Of a DNA stretch of 64,000 nucleotides, positions 27,837 through 37,114 are shown one piece after another; the stretch's first letter is position 1; each line of letters begins with the position of its first letter. A program made the translations under genes and the position numbers. The stretch is taken from the NCBI RefSeq assembly GCF_001953355.1, contig NZ_MPIY01000001.1:124001-188000 (forward strand), written 5' to 3'. The notes beneath the pieces were generated by a model. The model searched no databases and was not told where the DNA came from. It was given only the letters and a program-made list of their open reading frames with translations. The DNA is from Polynucleobacter sphagniphilus. GTDB lineage: Bacteria > Pseudomonadota > Gammaproteobacteria > Burkholderiales > Burkholderiaceae.

Positions 27837-29143
27837 AACCGATTCAAGTTGGACTGTTAGGTATTGGTACTGTAGGCGGCGGTGTTTTCACCGTACTTGA
27901 ACGTAATCAAGATGAAATTTTGCGTCGTGCTGGTCGTGGTATTCATATTCATACTGTTGCTGATCTCAATGTTGAGCGTGCCAAGGAGTTGGTAAAAGAT
28001 CATGCACAAGTAGTAAGTGATGCGCGTGCTGTGATTAACAATCCTGAAATTGATATTGTGGTCGAGTTAATTGGTGGTTATGGGATTGCCAAGGATTTGG
28101 TGCTTGAGGCCATTGCTGCTGGTAAGCATGTGGTCACCGCCAATAAGGCCTTGATTGCGGTTCATGGCAATGAAATTTTTAAAGCTGCTCATGAAAAAGG
28201 TGTCATGGTTGCCTTTGAAGCTGCTGTTGCTGGCGGTATTCCAATTATTAAGGCTTTGCGTGAGGGTTTAACGGCCAATCGGATTGAGTGGATTGCTGGA
28301 ATTATTAATGGCACAACCAACTTTATCCTTTCTGAAATGCGTGACAAGGGCTTGGATTTTGCTACCGTCTTAAAAGAAGCGCAGCGCTTAGGTTATGCAG
28401 AGGCTGATCCAACATTTGATATTGAAGGTGTGGATGCAGCCCACAAAGCAACCATCATGAGTGCGATTGCATTTGGTATTCCGATGCAATTTGAGAAGGC
28501 GCACGTTGAGGGCATTACCAAGCTCGATGCAATTGATATTCGCTATGCTGAACAATTGGGTTACCGTATTAAGTTACTGGGTATTGCCAAGAAGACTGCT
28601 AGTGGGGTTGAGTTGCGCGTGCACCCAACCTTAATCCCTACCAAGCGTTTGATTGCAAACGTAGAGGGCGCTATGAATGCTGTTCAGGTATTCGGTGATG
28701 CAGTTGGAACCACTTTGTACTACGGCAAAGGCGCTGGATCAGAGCCAACTGCTTCAGCAGTGATTGCCGATTTAGTCGATATCACACGCTTATTAGGCGC
28801 AAGCCCCGAGAATCGCGTTCCTTATTTAGCATTTCAGGCTGATGCAGTGCGCGATACACCTGTTTTACCGATGGGTGAAATCACCACTAGTTACTACTTG
28901 CGTTTGCGTGTTGCTGATCAGGCTGGCGTGTTAGCAGACATCACAAGAATTCTGGCTGCGCATGGCGTTTCGATTGATGCCCTCTTGCAAAAAGAGGCTG
29001 ATGAGGGTGAGAGTCAAACTGACTTAGTGGCATTGACCCATGAAACAAAAGAAAAGAATATGCTTGCCGCAATCAGTGAGATTCAAGATCTCAAAACAGT
29101 CGCTGGTGAAGTAGTGAAAATTCGTTTAGAAAATTTGTCTTAA
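27833..29143 (+). CDS. hom: Homoserine dehydrogenase
   Basis: NAD(P)-dependent reduction of aspartate semialdehyde to homoserine on the way to threonine and methionine. The 436-aa monofunctional enzyme has the Rossmann motif GLLGIGTVGGGV, the substrate region AGGIPIIKALREGL and GIINGTTNFIL, AEADPTFDIEGVDAAHK, and a C-terminal ACT domain (RLRVADQAGVLADITRIL) for feedback inhibition. Overlaps the preceding gene by four bases; thrC follows 32 bases on. Confidence 0.97.
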   Translation: MKPIQVGLLGIGTVGGGVFTVLERNQDEILRRAGRGIHIHTVADLNVERAKELVKDHAQVVSDARAVINNPEIDIVVELIGGYGIAKDLVLEAIAAGKHVVTANKALIAVHGNEIFKAAHEKGVMVAFEAAVAGGIPIIKALREGLTANRIEWIAGIINGTTNFILSEMRDKGLDFATVLKEAQRLGYAEADPTFDIEGVDAAHKATIMSAIAFGIPMQFEKAHVEGITKLDAIDIRYAEQLGYRIKLLGIAKKTASGVELRVHPTLIPTKRLIANVEGAMNAVQVFGDAVGTTLYYGKGAGSEPTASAVIADLVDITRLLGASPENRVPYLAFQADAVRDTPVLPMGEITTSYYLRLRVADQAGVLADITRILAAHGVSIDALLQKEADEGESQTDLVALTHETKEKNMLAAISEIQDLKTVAGEVVKIRLENLS

Positions 29144-29175
29144 ATTACGAGTAGGCATCGAGCAAGTACCCATAT

Positions 29176-30618
29176 ATGCGTTACCAATCCACTCGTGGCA
29201 ATAGCCCGCAACAATCCTTTCTTGAGATCTTACTTGGTGGTTTAGCGCCAGATGGCGGCTTGTATTTGCCAACGGAATACCCGCAGATTACGCCGGCGCA
29301 GTTAGATGCATGGCGTAGCTTGTTATACGCTGATCTTGCTTATGAAATTCTCAGTTTATATTGCGATGACATTCCTGAAGATGATTTGCGATCTTTGCTC
29401 CGTAAAACATACACTGAGCAGGTTTACTGCAATGGACGTCCTCAAGATAATGCAAAAGACATTACGCCTTTGCATTGGTTGGGTGAGGAGCAGGGAACTC
29501 GTATTGGCTTACTGAGTCTTTCAAACGGGCCTACCTTAGCATTTAAGGATATGGCGATGCAATTGCTTGGCAATTTATTTGAATACGCCTTAAAGCGCGC
29601 AGGTCAGAATCTCAATATTTTGGGTGCAACTTCTGGTGATACTGGTAGTGCTGCCGAGTACGCTATGCGCGGTAAAGAGGGTGTCAAAGTATTTATGCTT
29701 TCACCGCGCGGCAAGATGAGTGCATTTCAGTCTGCACAAATGTATTCCTTGCAGGATCCCAATATTTTTAATTTGGCAGTTGCTGGCGTGTTTGATGATT
29801 GCCAAGATATTGTCAAAGCAGTTAGTAATGATCACGCTTTTAAGGCTAACAATCAAATCGGCACAGTTAACTCAATTAATTGGGGGCGGGTAGTCGCTCA
29901 AGTCGTTTACTACTTCCAGGGTTATCTCCTAGCGACTAAGTCTAGTAGTGAGAAGGTATCGTTTACCGTACCTTCAGGAAACTTTGGAAATATTTGTGCT
30001 GGGCATATTGCTCGCATGATGGGTTTACCAATCGAACATTTAGTTGTTGCCACCAATGAGAATGACGTGCTTGATGAATTCTTCCGCACTGGCGTTTATC
30101 GTGCGCGAAAATCAGCGGAAACTTTGCACACCTCAAGTCCCTCGATGGATATTTCTAAGGCGAGTAACTTTGAGCGCTTTGTATTTGATCTGATGGGTCA
30201 AGATGGCAAGCTTACTGCTGATATGTTCAAGCAGGTGGACCAGTTTGGTGGCTTTGATTTATCCAAAGACTCTGTTTTTAAAGAGATCGGGAAGTACGGT
30301 TTCCAGTCTGGACGCAGTACTCATGAAAACCGCTTGGCAACCATTCGTAATGTAGATGAGCAATATGGCATCATGATTGATACCCATACCGCTGATGGTG
30401 TGAAGGTTGCTCGTGAGCATTTACAAACAGGTATTCCGATGCTGGTATTGGAAACGGCCTTGCCTATTAAATTTGAAGAGACAATTGAGTTGGCTCTAGG
30501 ACGCCCTGCAGAATGTCCTCCAGCATTTAAAGATATCAAATCAAAACCACAACGCGTTGAAAATATCGATGCTGATGTGAATCAGGTCAAAGCCTTCATC
30601 ACTCAGCATTTGAATTAA
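29176..30618 (+). CDS. thrC: Threonine synthase
   Basis: PLP enzyme converting O-phosphohomoserine to threonine. The 480-aa protein is the long fold type II form, with PLP lysine in NGPTLAFKDMAMQLLGN near residue 117, GATSGDTGSAAEYA and VPSGNFGNICAGH. Directly downstream of hom, the usual betaproteobacterial pair. Confidence 0.97.
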   Translation: MRYQSTRGNSPQQSFLEILLGGLAPDGGLYLPTEYPQITPAQLDAWRSLLYADLAYEILSLYCDDIPEDDLRSLLRKTYTEQVYCNGRPQDNAKDITPLHWLGEEQGTRIGLLSLSNGPTLAFKDMAMQLLGNLFEYALKRAGQNLNILGATSGDTGSAAEYAMRGKEGVKVFMLSPRGKMSAFQSAQMYSLQDPNIFNLAVAGVFDDCQDIVKAVSNDHAFKANNQIGTVNSINWGRVVAQVVYYFQGYLLATKSSSEKVSFTVPSGNFGNICAGHIARMMGLPIEHLVVATNENDVLDEFFRTGVYRARKSAETLHTSSPSMDISKASNFERFVFDLMGQDGKLTADMFKQVDQFGGFDLSKDSVFKEIGKYGFQSGRSTHENRLATIRNVDEQYGIMIDTHTADGVKVAREHLQTGIPMLVLETALPIKFEETIELALGRPAECPPAFKDIKSKPQRVENIDADVNQVKAFITQHLN

Positions 30619-30649
30619 ATCAATTAGCGCTTCCATTATTTAAGGTCAG

Positions 30650-31891
30650 ATGAATAAGCCGCCGATGTTGACTGCGCAAGAGGCCTTGGACCATCTATTG
30701 GCTCATGCAAAACCAGTTCACGAAAGTGAGCTCGTTACAACCCAAGCTGCACTCGGACGTGTTTTGGCTGGCGATATTGCTAGTCAAGTTGACGTGCCTC
30801 CCTTGGACAATACGTCTATGGATGGCTATGCAGTGCGCTGCACCGATATCCTCTCGTCTGGCACTACATTGAAAGTGACTCAGCGCATTCCTGCTGGATC
30901 TATGGGTCTTCAATTACAGCCTGGAACTGCTGCACGTATTTTTACAGGAGCCCCTATTCCAGCTGGGGCTGATGCCGTAGTCATGCAAGAAGACTGCAGT
31001 GCGGTAGAGGTTCAAGCTGATCATATTCAAATTAATAGTGTTCCTAAATTGGGGCAATGGATTCGCCGACGTGGTGAAGATTTAAGTGCCAGCAAAACAG
31101 CTTTGCACGCCGGAATGATTTTGCGCCCACAAGAATTGGGAGTGGCCGCTTCAGCCGGTCTCACCCACCTCAATGTCAAACGGCGCATCAAGGTCGCCGC
31201 ATTCTTTACGGGTGATGAGTTGGCTTTGCCCGGTGAGCCGCTAAAACCTGGTGGAATCTACAATTCGAATCGCGATACCCTGTTGGCCTGTTTGCGCTCC
31301 TTGGGTTGTGATGCCACGGACTTAGGAATCGTGCCTGACCGTTTGGATGCAACCCGTGAAGCTTTACGTAAAGCCAGTAAAGAGCATGATTTGATCATTA
31401 CCTCTGGTGGGGTATCGGTGGGCGAAGAAGATCATATTAAGCCTGCTGTGACTGCTGAGGGGCGTTTAGATTTATGGCAAATCGCTATTAAGCCTGGTAA
31501 GCCCCTGGCATTTGGTGCTGTTCGTAAGTCAGATTCATCTGCGGATGGAGAGGCCTGGTTTATTGGTTTACCTGGTAATCCAGTCTCAAGTTTTGTCACC
31601 TTTTTATTATTCGTGCGACCTTTTATTTTGAAGTTAGCTGGACGCAATGACTTATTTCCACCAAGCTATCAAATGCGGGCTGATTTTGATTGGCTTAAAG
31701 CAGATCGCCGCAATGAATTTTTAAGGGCCAAAGTCAATTCCAATGGCGGCCTTGATGTGTTTCCCAACCAGAGTTCGGGTGTGCTCACTAGTGCTTCATG
31801 GGGAGATGGTCTGATTGACTGTCCTGCCGGACAAACATTTAAGGCTGGTGCATTGGTTAAATACATACCCTTTAGTGCATTACTATCTTAA
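30650..31891 (+). CDS. moeA: Molybdopterin molybdenumtransferase
   Basis: Inserts molybdate into adenylylated molybdopterin during molybdenum cofactor synthesis. The 413-aa protein has DNTSMDGYAVR near residue 55, IFTGAPIPAGADAVVMQED, the MPT-binding DLIITSGGVSVGEEDHIKP and WFIGLPGNPVSSFVTF. It leads a moeA-moaD-moaE group after thrC. Confidence 0.96.
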   Translation: MNKPPMLTAQEALDHLLAHAKPVHESELVTTQAALGRVLAGDIASQVDVPPLDNTSMDGYAVRCTDILSSGTTLKVTQRIPAGSMGLQLQPGTAARIFTGAPIPAGADAVVMQEDCSAVEVQADHIQINSVPKLGQWIRRRGEDLSASKTALHAGMILRPQELGVAASAGLTHLNVKRRIKVAAFFTGDELALPGEPLKPGGIYNSNRDTLLACLRSLGCDATDLGIVPDRLDATREALRKASKEHDLIITSGGVSVGEEDHIKPAVTAEGRLDLWQIAIKPGKPLAFGAVRKSDSSADGEAWFIGLPGNPVSSFVTFLLFVRPFILKLAGRNDLFPPSYQMRADFDWLKADRRNEFLRAKVNSNGGLDVFPNQSSGVLTSASWGDGLIDCPAGQTFKAGALVKYIPFSALLS

Positions 31892-31926
31892 AAGATGTTT
31901 TGAGCTTAAGTGATTACGAAAGTCAT

Positions 31927-32184
31927 ATGAACCTTCAATTACGTTTTTTTGCCTCATTACGTGAAGCCTTGGCTTGCTCCGAGGAGGCTATTGATATCCC
32001 AAGTCAGATTAAAACAATTTCGCATTTGCGTTCATATTTACGTGAGCGTGGGGGCCAGTGGGCTCAAGTGTTGGCGGAAGGAAAGCCGATTCGATGTGCG
32101 CTTAACCATGAGATGGTGCCTGAAGATACTGCATTACAAGAGGGTGCTGAAATTGCCTTCTTTCCACCAGTGACCGGGGGTTAA
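31927..32184 (+). CDS. moaD: Molybdopterin synthase sulfur carrier subunit
   Basis: Ubiquitin-like protein whose C-terminal Gly-Gly thiocarboxylate donates sulfur to precursor Z. The 85-aa protein begins MNLQLRFFASLREAL and ends FFPPVTGG, the diagnostic tail. The ATG at 31927 is preferred to an in-frame TTG at 31900 that adds nine unlike residues. Confidence 0.95.
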   Translation: MNLQLRFFASLREALACSEEAIDIPSQIKTISHLRSYLRERGGQWAQVLAEGKPIRCALNHEMVPEDTALQEGAEIAFFPPVTGG

Positions 32185-32185
32185 A

Positions 32186-32653
32186 TTGACTGTTCGTATT
32201 CAAGAAGAAGACTTTAATCTCGGCACTGAAATTGCCGCCCTTCGCAAGGGTGATGCTCAAGTAGGTGCGGTAGTTAGCATCTTGGGTACGGTTCGCGATA
32301 TGAATGAGGGTTGCCGGGTCAAGGGAATGACGCTTGAGCATTACCCACAAATGACTGAGAAATCACTAGAGAATATTGCCGCTCAAGCCAAAGCGCGCTG
32401 GGATATTCGGCAGGCCTTAATTATTCATCGGGTTGGTCCATTGCTTCCAGAAGATCAAATTGTCCTGGTTGCTGTGACTAGTAGCCATCGCGGGGAAGCC
32501 TTTGCTGCATGTGAATTCATTATGGATTACCTCAAGACTGCAGCCCCTTTTTGGAAAAAAGAAGAAACTCCTGGGGGTGGTCGGTGGGTGGATGCGCGCG
32601 TTACTGATGATGTGGCTATGGCACGCTGGGTAGAAAATAAGCCCAAGAGCTAA
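32186..32653 (+). CDS. moaE: Molybdopterin synthase catalytic subunit
   Basis: Catalytic partner of MoaD converting precursor Z into molybdopterin. The 155-aa protein has GAVVSILGTVRD, LEHYPQMTEKSL, IIHRVGPL, TSSHRGEAFAACEFIMDYLK and the catalytic lysine region FWKKEETPGGGRWVDA. The start is TTG at 32186, one base after the moaD stop, with GGGGG nearby as a ribosome-binding site; no ATG fits. Confidence 0.95.
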   Translation: MTVRIQEEDFNLGTEIAALRKGDAQVGAVVSILGTVRDMNEGCRVKGMTLEHYPQMTEKSLENIAAQAKARWDIRQALIIHRVGPLLPEDQIVLVAVTSSHRGEAFAACEFIMDYLKTAAPFWKKEETPGGGRWVDARVTDDVAMARWVENKPKS

Positions 32654-32699
32654 ACGGTTATCAGATTAAAAATCATCAGAAAGGTATAGAATCTGAGTG

Positions 32700-33059
32700 A
32701 TGCTACCGCGTTCTTCTAAAACAATCGTTTTAGGTATTTGCCTCTTTTTATTCGCCTTTAAGGTTGCAGCTTCAAGTATATTTATTGAGGCAGCCTTGGA
32801 GCGCGCCTATCAAACAACGCACTTCAATTTAAGTGCGGCAAGTCAAGGTGCTCATGCCAGTAAAGAGTCGGCCGATGATAAGCATCATCAAGTGAGTTCA
32901 TTGAATATCATGAGTCATATCACAGCGCATCTTAGTGAGATGAACAATACGCTGACATTACCTGAATTTACACAGCGTAAGTACATTTTCGAGAACGACG
33001 ATTTGAGAACGCAAAACTTTCCAGACTCTGCATTTAAACCCCCCAAAATAAACGCCTAA
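32700..33059 (+). CDS. Small secreted protein of unknown function
   Basis: 119-aa protein with an N-terminal signal peptide (basic start, hydrophobic TIVLGICLFLFAFKVAA, likely cleavage after VAA-S). The mature part is polar, with a Lys-His-His stretch and an end containing FENDDLRTQNFPDSAFKPP. Size, secretion and His content faintly recall leader proteins of heavy-metal efflux operons such as CzcI, but no efflux genes are near, and I do not claim that family. A GTG immediately before the ATG is an alternative start. An inverted repeat overlaps its stop. Confidence 0.65.
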   Translation: MLPRSSKTIVLGICLFLFAFKVAASSIFIEAALERAYQTTHFNLSAASQGAHASKESADDKHHQVSSLNIMSHITAHLSEMNNTLTLPEFTQRKYIFENDDLRTQNFPDSAFKPPKINA

Positions 33060-33071
33060 TTTTTGGCGGGG
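33039..33071 (+). repeat. Hairpin overlapping the stop of the small secreted protein
   Basis: CCCC-CC-AAAA (33039-33048) pairs with TTTT-GG-C-GGGG (33061-33071) with one bulged C. No T tract follows, so terminator function is doubtful. A second dyad, GGGGTGATAT with ATATCGCCCC (33068-33087), overlaps it. Confidence 0.5.
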
Positions 33072-33098
33072 TGATATATATCGCCCCTAATTTTTATA

Positions 33099-33120
33099 AG
33101 ACTCATGTTGAGTCTCTTTT
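33099..33120 (+). terminator. Terminator-like hairpin just upstream of the pal-type gene
   Basis: Perfect arms AGACTC and GAGTCT with a five-base loop, followed by CTTTT. It ends only eight bases before the chosen start of the lipoprotein gene, so it would act on the leader of that gene or end the upstream transcript. The stem is short. Confidence 0.45.
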
Positions 33121-33127
33121 GGGAAAA

Positions 33128-33628
33128 ATGATTATGTTGAAATTATTGAAAATTGTGCCTTTGGCATGTCTCATCTTATTTGTTGCCGCTTGTAGTACTG
33201 GTGTGAAATTGGATGACACCAACGGTGTGCCATCGGTCAATGCCGGGGGTGGAAGTGGTTACGATCCCATTAGCGATCCTAAATCAAGCGTCTATGGAAA
33301 GCGCTCTATTTATTTTGAGTTTGATAGCTACACCATCGATCCAAAATATGCTCCGGTGATTTCTGCCCATGCTGCCTATTTAAAGGCATTTGAAAAACAA
33401 AAAGCTTCGATCATTATTCAGGGTAATACAGATGATCGTGGGACAGCAGAATATAACTTAGCACTGGGTGAAAAGCGTTCTGAGGCTGTCAAAAAAGCCT
33501 TGATGGCTCTTGGAGTGAATGAATCCCAGCTTGAGGCGGTGAGCTTTGGTAAAGAGAAGCCTGTCAATCCTGCGCAAACCGAGGCCGCTTTTAAAGAAAA
33601 TCGTCGCGCTGATATTGTTTATCGTTAA
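33128..33628 (+). CDS. Pal/OmpA-family peptidoglycan-associated lipoprotein
   Basis: Outer-membrane lipoprotein with a peptidoglycan-binding OmpA domain. The 166-aa protein has a lipobox FVAAC (Cys22), a Gly-rich linker, and the OmpA-like domain with YFEFDSYTIDPKY, IQGNTDDRGTAEYNLALGEKRSEAV and NRRADIVYR; the Asp and Arg that bind diaminopimelate are present. It closely matches Pal of Ralstonia-type bacteria, but no tolB or cpoB gene is adjacent, so whether it is the Tol-Pal partner is open. A second ATG lies two codons downstream. Confidence 0.88.
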   Translation: MIMLKLLKIVPLACLILFVAACSTGVKLDDTNGVPSVNAGGGSGYDPISDPKSSVYGKRSIYFEFDSYTIDPKYAPVISAHAAYLKAFEKQKASIIIQGNTDDRGTAEYNLALGEKRSEAVKKALMALGVNESQLEAVSFGKEKPVNPAQTEAAFKENRRADIVYR

Positions 33629-33669
33629 GCAACAGACTTTGTTAAAAAACAAATTAATTAGGAAAATGG

Positions 33670-34185
33670 ATGAAAAATACTTACAAGGTCATGTGCTTGT
33701 TGCTAGTTGCTTTGACTGGTTGTGCTGGAACACAAACATCCGTATCTCAGCCCGCAAGTAATAATAGTGGTGAACAATTGCAAAAGCAGGTGAATGTCAT
33801 TCAGAAAAAATTAAATGACTGTATTGCTAAGGTCAATCAATCGGATGATGCGAAATTTGTAGATGCTCACGTTATCTCGTTAACTGCAAATAATCCGAAT
33901 GCGCAAGAGTTATTTAATTCAAGCGAGAAGATCACACCTGAACAAGCAATTGTTTTGAGCCGTTTTAAAGATTCCACTGTAGTCTGCAGGGCCATCTCGG
34001 ATGAGTTTCCTAAGCCGGCTTTAGTAGCCGTTTATAGTGATTTTTATAAGAACATTGATGCTGTGTATGCAGATCTTTTGTCTAAACGGGTCACCATAGG
34101 CGTTGCCAATCAGGAGCGGGCAATGCGTATTCAGTATGCTAAGTCTCAGTGGGTAGAGACAATGCAGAAGTTACGGGGCAATTAA
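33670..34185 (+). CDS. Lipoprotein of unknown function
   Basis: 171-aa protein with a type II signal sequence, lipobox ALTGC (Cys18). A short Gln/Ser/Asn linker is followed by a helical mature domain with two cysteines (LNDCIAKV near residue 57, VVCRAIS near residue 107) that could form a disulfide. No family recognised. It follows the Pal-type gene by 41 bases and ends before a bidirectional terminator, so the two lipoproteins may be co-expressed. Confidence 0.75.
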   Translation: MKNTYKVMCLLLVALTGCAGTQTSVSQPASNNSGEQLQKQVNVIQKKLNDCIAKVNQSDDAKFVDAHVISLTANNPNAQELFNSSEKITPEQAIVLSRFKDSTVVCRAISDEFPKPALVAVYSDFYKNIDAVYADLLSKRVTIGVANQERAMRIQYAKSQWVETMQKLRGN

Positions 34186-34212
34186 GAGCTTCGAATTTTT
34201 GTACTGTAATGA

Positions 34213-34250
34213 ATAGTAAAAAAGCTGCGCTCGCGTGGCTTTTTTACTAT
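34213..34250. terminator. Bidirectional terminator between lipoprotein gene and mgtA
   Basis: ATAGTAAAAAAGC (34213-34225) and GCTTTTTTACTAT (34238-34250) are perfect complements around a 12-base GC-rich loop. It separates two convergent genes. Confidence 0.88.
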
Positions 34251-34261
34251 CTAAAAAATAA

Positions 34262-37027
34262 TTATTGCCAACCAAAGCGTTTTGAATAAAAGTTTTTCAT
34301 TAGTTGAGTCAGTACGATATATCCAATTAAGATGGCTCCCAAGATTGGAAAATAAGTCAACGGTAGCGGCACCATTTTGAAGTAGGACGCTAGTGGGCCC
34401 ATAGGCAGAAATATACCTGCCGCCATGATAGCTATTGTCATTGCTAATAAGGCGTTTCCCGGACGGCTTTGGATGAATGGAATTTTTCTAGTGCGAATCA
34501 TGTGCACTACCAATGTTTGGGTCATTAGCCCCTCAACAAACCAACCCGATTGAAATAGTGATTGGTGTTCGGCTGAGTTCGCTGAAAAAACAAACCACAT
34601 GACGCAATAAATTGTGATGTCAAAGATCGAGCTGACCGGTCCAAAAAAGACCATAAAGCGGCCTATATCACCAGGATTCCAGCGTTGAGGGAGTTTGACG
34701 GATTCTGGGTCGACATTATCAAAAGGAATGGCAATCTGAGAGATGTCATATAACAAATTCTGTACCAATAACTGCATTGGGAGCATGGGCAAGAAGGGAA
34801 TAAATGCACTTGCAATCAATACGGAAAAAACGTTTCCGAAGTTTGAGCTGGCAGTCATCTTAATATACTTGAGCATATTGCCGAAGGTTTTGCGACCCTC
34901 AATTACACCCTCCTCTAGAACCATCAAACTCTTTTCTAGCAAGATGATATCGGCCGCTTCCTTAGCGATATCAACTGCAGTATCGACGGAGATTCCAACA
35001 TCTGCTGAGCGTAAGGCTGGCGCATCGTTGATGCCATCGCCCATAAATCCAACTACATGACCTGCAGCCTTGAGTGAGCGAACAATTCGGTCTTTATGTG
35101 CTGGAGTCAGTTTGGCAAAAATATGATGTGACTCAACTATCGCGGATAGCGCCTCGTTATCCATGATCTCAATCTGGGATCCAAGGATAATTTCGCTGGC
35201 ATCTAATCCAACCTCTTTGCATACTTTAGTGGTTACCAGCTCATTGTCGCCCGTTAATACTTTGACGGTGACTCCATGGTCGGCCAGCGCTTTTAAAGCT
35301 GGGGCTGTTGATTCCTTTGGGGGGTCTAAGAATGCTACATAGCCAATCAGCATAAGACCCGATTCATCTGCAACGCTAAATGTTTCTTTGCAGACATCAA
35401 AGGACTTGGTGGCTACCGCAACAACTCGTAAGCCATCCTCATTGAGGTCGGCGGTAACCTCCTTCACACTGGCTAACACTTCAGGGGTTAGTTTGCTCTT
35501 ATGACCCCCTTGTTGCACTGTAGTGCAAATGCTGAGGATCTCTTCAACAGCGCCCTTACAAATGAGGATGTTTTTACCTTCGTGATTGGAGACGATAACC
35601 GACATGCGCCTTCTTTGAAAATCAAAAGGAATTTCATCGATCTTATGAAAGTTTACCGTGGGATTGAGCTCCTTATATACATGCTTGTATTCCAGCACGG
35701 CTACGTCGAGTAGATTTTTCAAGCCAGTTTGATAAAAACTATTGAGATAGGCAAACTCAAGCACATCATCTGAATCTTTGCCCCATGCATCTGTATGATT
35801 TGCTAAGAAAATTTTGTCTTGTGTGAGGGTGCCGGTTTTATCTGTGCAAAGCACATCCATTGCACCAAAGTTCTGGATGGCATCCAAGCGCTTCACAATC
35901 ACTTTTTGCTTCGAGAGCACCACCGCACCTTTGGCTAGCGTCGATGTCACAATCATCGGCAGCATTTCTGGGGTTAGGCCCACCGCTACGGACATTGCAA
36001 ACAGAAATGCTTCTGCCCAATCGCCTTTGGTAAAGCCGTTTATGAAAAATACGAGTGGCGTCATGACCATCATGAAGCGAATTAGCAGCCAGGCCACCTT
36101 ATTAACACCCATCTGAAACTGTGTAGGCTCTTGATTAGAAGTCGTTAGATCCTTAGCCAATACTCCAAAATAGGTGCTATCCCCTGTGCTGATCGCAATT
36201 GCGGTTGCCGTTCCCGAGACCACGTTAGTACCCATAAAGGCGAGGTTCTCAAACTCCAGAGGGTTATTTGTTTGGGCTGATTTTGGAGATGCGAATTTTT
36301 CAACAGGTAGAGATTCGCCGGTCATCGCGGCTTGGCTGACGAATAAATCTTTAGCGCTCAATATGCGGCAATCAGCTGGAATCATATCGCCCGCAGAGAG
36401 CGCAATAATATCGCCCGGTACCAACTGATTTATAGGGATTTCCGTTCTTTCGCTCATCTCAGGGTGCGATTGAATTCCAAAATGAACCTGCGCTTCTTCC
36501 AAAATAGATTCACTCGGATCCCGCCTGATGACGGTAGCGGTATTGCTTACCATTGCCTTAAGTGCATCAGCAGCTTTATTGGATTTTCTTTCTTGCCAAA
36601 AGCGAATCAGAACGGATAGGAAGACCATGCTACCAATCACAACGGTGGCCTTCATATCTTCAGTAATATAAGAAATGATGGCTAGGACGGTCAGTAGAAT
36701 GTCAAAGGGGGTCTTGTAGCAACGCCACAAATGCATCCACCAGGGAGGTGGTTTTTCCTGCTGAATTTCATTTAGGCCAACGAGCTCACGCACTGCAAAT
36801 GCTTGCGTTTCTGTCAACCCATGTTCATGAGAGCCAAGTGTTTGAATGACTTCGTCAATAGTGCTGGTAGCTGCTAAGCTTAATTTATGAGAAATACTTG
36901 CTGGTATGTCTTTACTGGCACCAGACCCATGAAATGAGTCAAACATCGCTAGGCGACGAAAGTGTCTCCGCATACCTCGATTGCTAATGAACCGATTAAA
37001 GAATTCGCTGAGAAATGAGAGCTTCAT
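34262..37027 (-). CDS. mgtA: Magnesium-translocating P-type ATPase
   Basis: P3B-type ATPase importing Mg2+ across the inner membrane. The 921-aa protein has the actuator motif AAMTGESLPVEKF, the phosphorylation site CTDKTGTLTQDKI, TGDNELVTTKVC, GFMGDGINDAPALR and about ten membrane helices, including WWMHLWRCYKTPFDILL. ATG at 37027. No tandem mgtC is nearby. The 81 bases upstream show no obvious Mg2+-sensing leader. MgtB is a paralogue name for the same function. Confidence 0.95.
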   Translation of the reverse strand: MKLSFLSEFFNRFISNRGMRRHFRRLAMFDSFHGSGASKDIPASISHKLSLAATSTIDEVIQTLGSHEHGLTETQAFAVRELVGLNEIQQEKPPPWWMHLWRCYKTPFDILLTVLAIISYITEDMKATVVIGSMVFLSVLIRFWQERKSNKAADALKAMVSNTATVIRRDPSESILEEAQVHFGIQSHPEMSERTEIPINQLVPGDIIALSAGDMIPADCRILSAKDLFVSQAAMTGESLPVEKFASPKSAQTNNPLEFENLAFMGTNVVSGTATAIAISTGDSTYFGVLAKDLTTSNQEPTQFQMGVNKVAWLLIRFMMVMTPLVFFINGFTKGDWAEAFLFAMSVAVGLTPEMLPMIVTSTLAKGAVVLSKQKVIVKRLDAIQNFGAMDVLCTDKTGTLTQDKIFLANHTDAWGKDSDDVLEFAYLNSFYQTGLKNLLDVAVLEYKHVYKELNPTVNFHKIDEIPFDFQRRRMSVIVSNHEGKNILICKGAVEEILSICTTVQQGGHKSKLTPEVLASVKEVTADLNEDGLRVVAVATKSFDVCKETFSVADESGLMLIGYVAFLDPPKESTAPALKALADHGVTVKVLTGDNELVTTKVCKEVGLDASEIILGSQIEIMDNEALSAIVESHHIFAKLTPAHKDRIVRSLKAAGHVVGFMGDGINDAPALRSADVGISVDTAVDIAKEAADIILLEKSLMVLEEGVIEGRKTFGNMLKYIKMTASSNFGNVFSVLIASAFIPFLPMLPMQLLVQNLLYDISQIAIPFDNVDPESVKLPQRWNPGDIGRFMVFFGPVSSIFDITIYCVMWFVFSANSAEHQSLFQSGWFVEGLMTQTLVVHMIRTRKIPFIQSRPGNALLAMTIAIMAAGIFLPMGPLASYFKMVPLPLTYFPILGAILIGYIVLTQLMKNFYSKRFGWQ

Positions 37028-37114
37028 ATGCAATGCCCGATGCGATGAGGAGTATTACAAGTCTATGACATGAATAAGGCCGTTGCATGTAGCCAGTTGA
37101 TGAATTTTATTGCC

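Noticed and set aside
32700-33059. Assignment as CzcI-type metal-efflux leader protein
   Set aside because: Only size, signal peptide and a His-containing stretch agree, and no efflux genes are adjacent.
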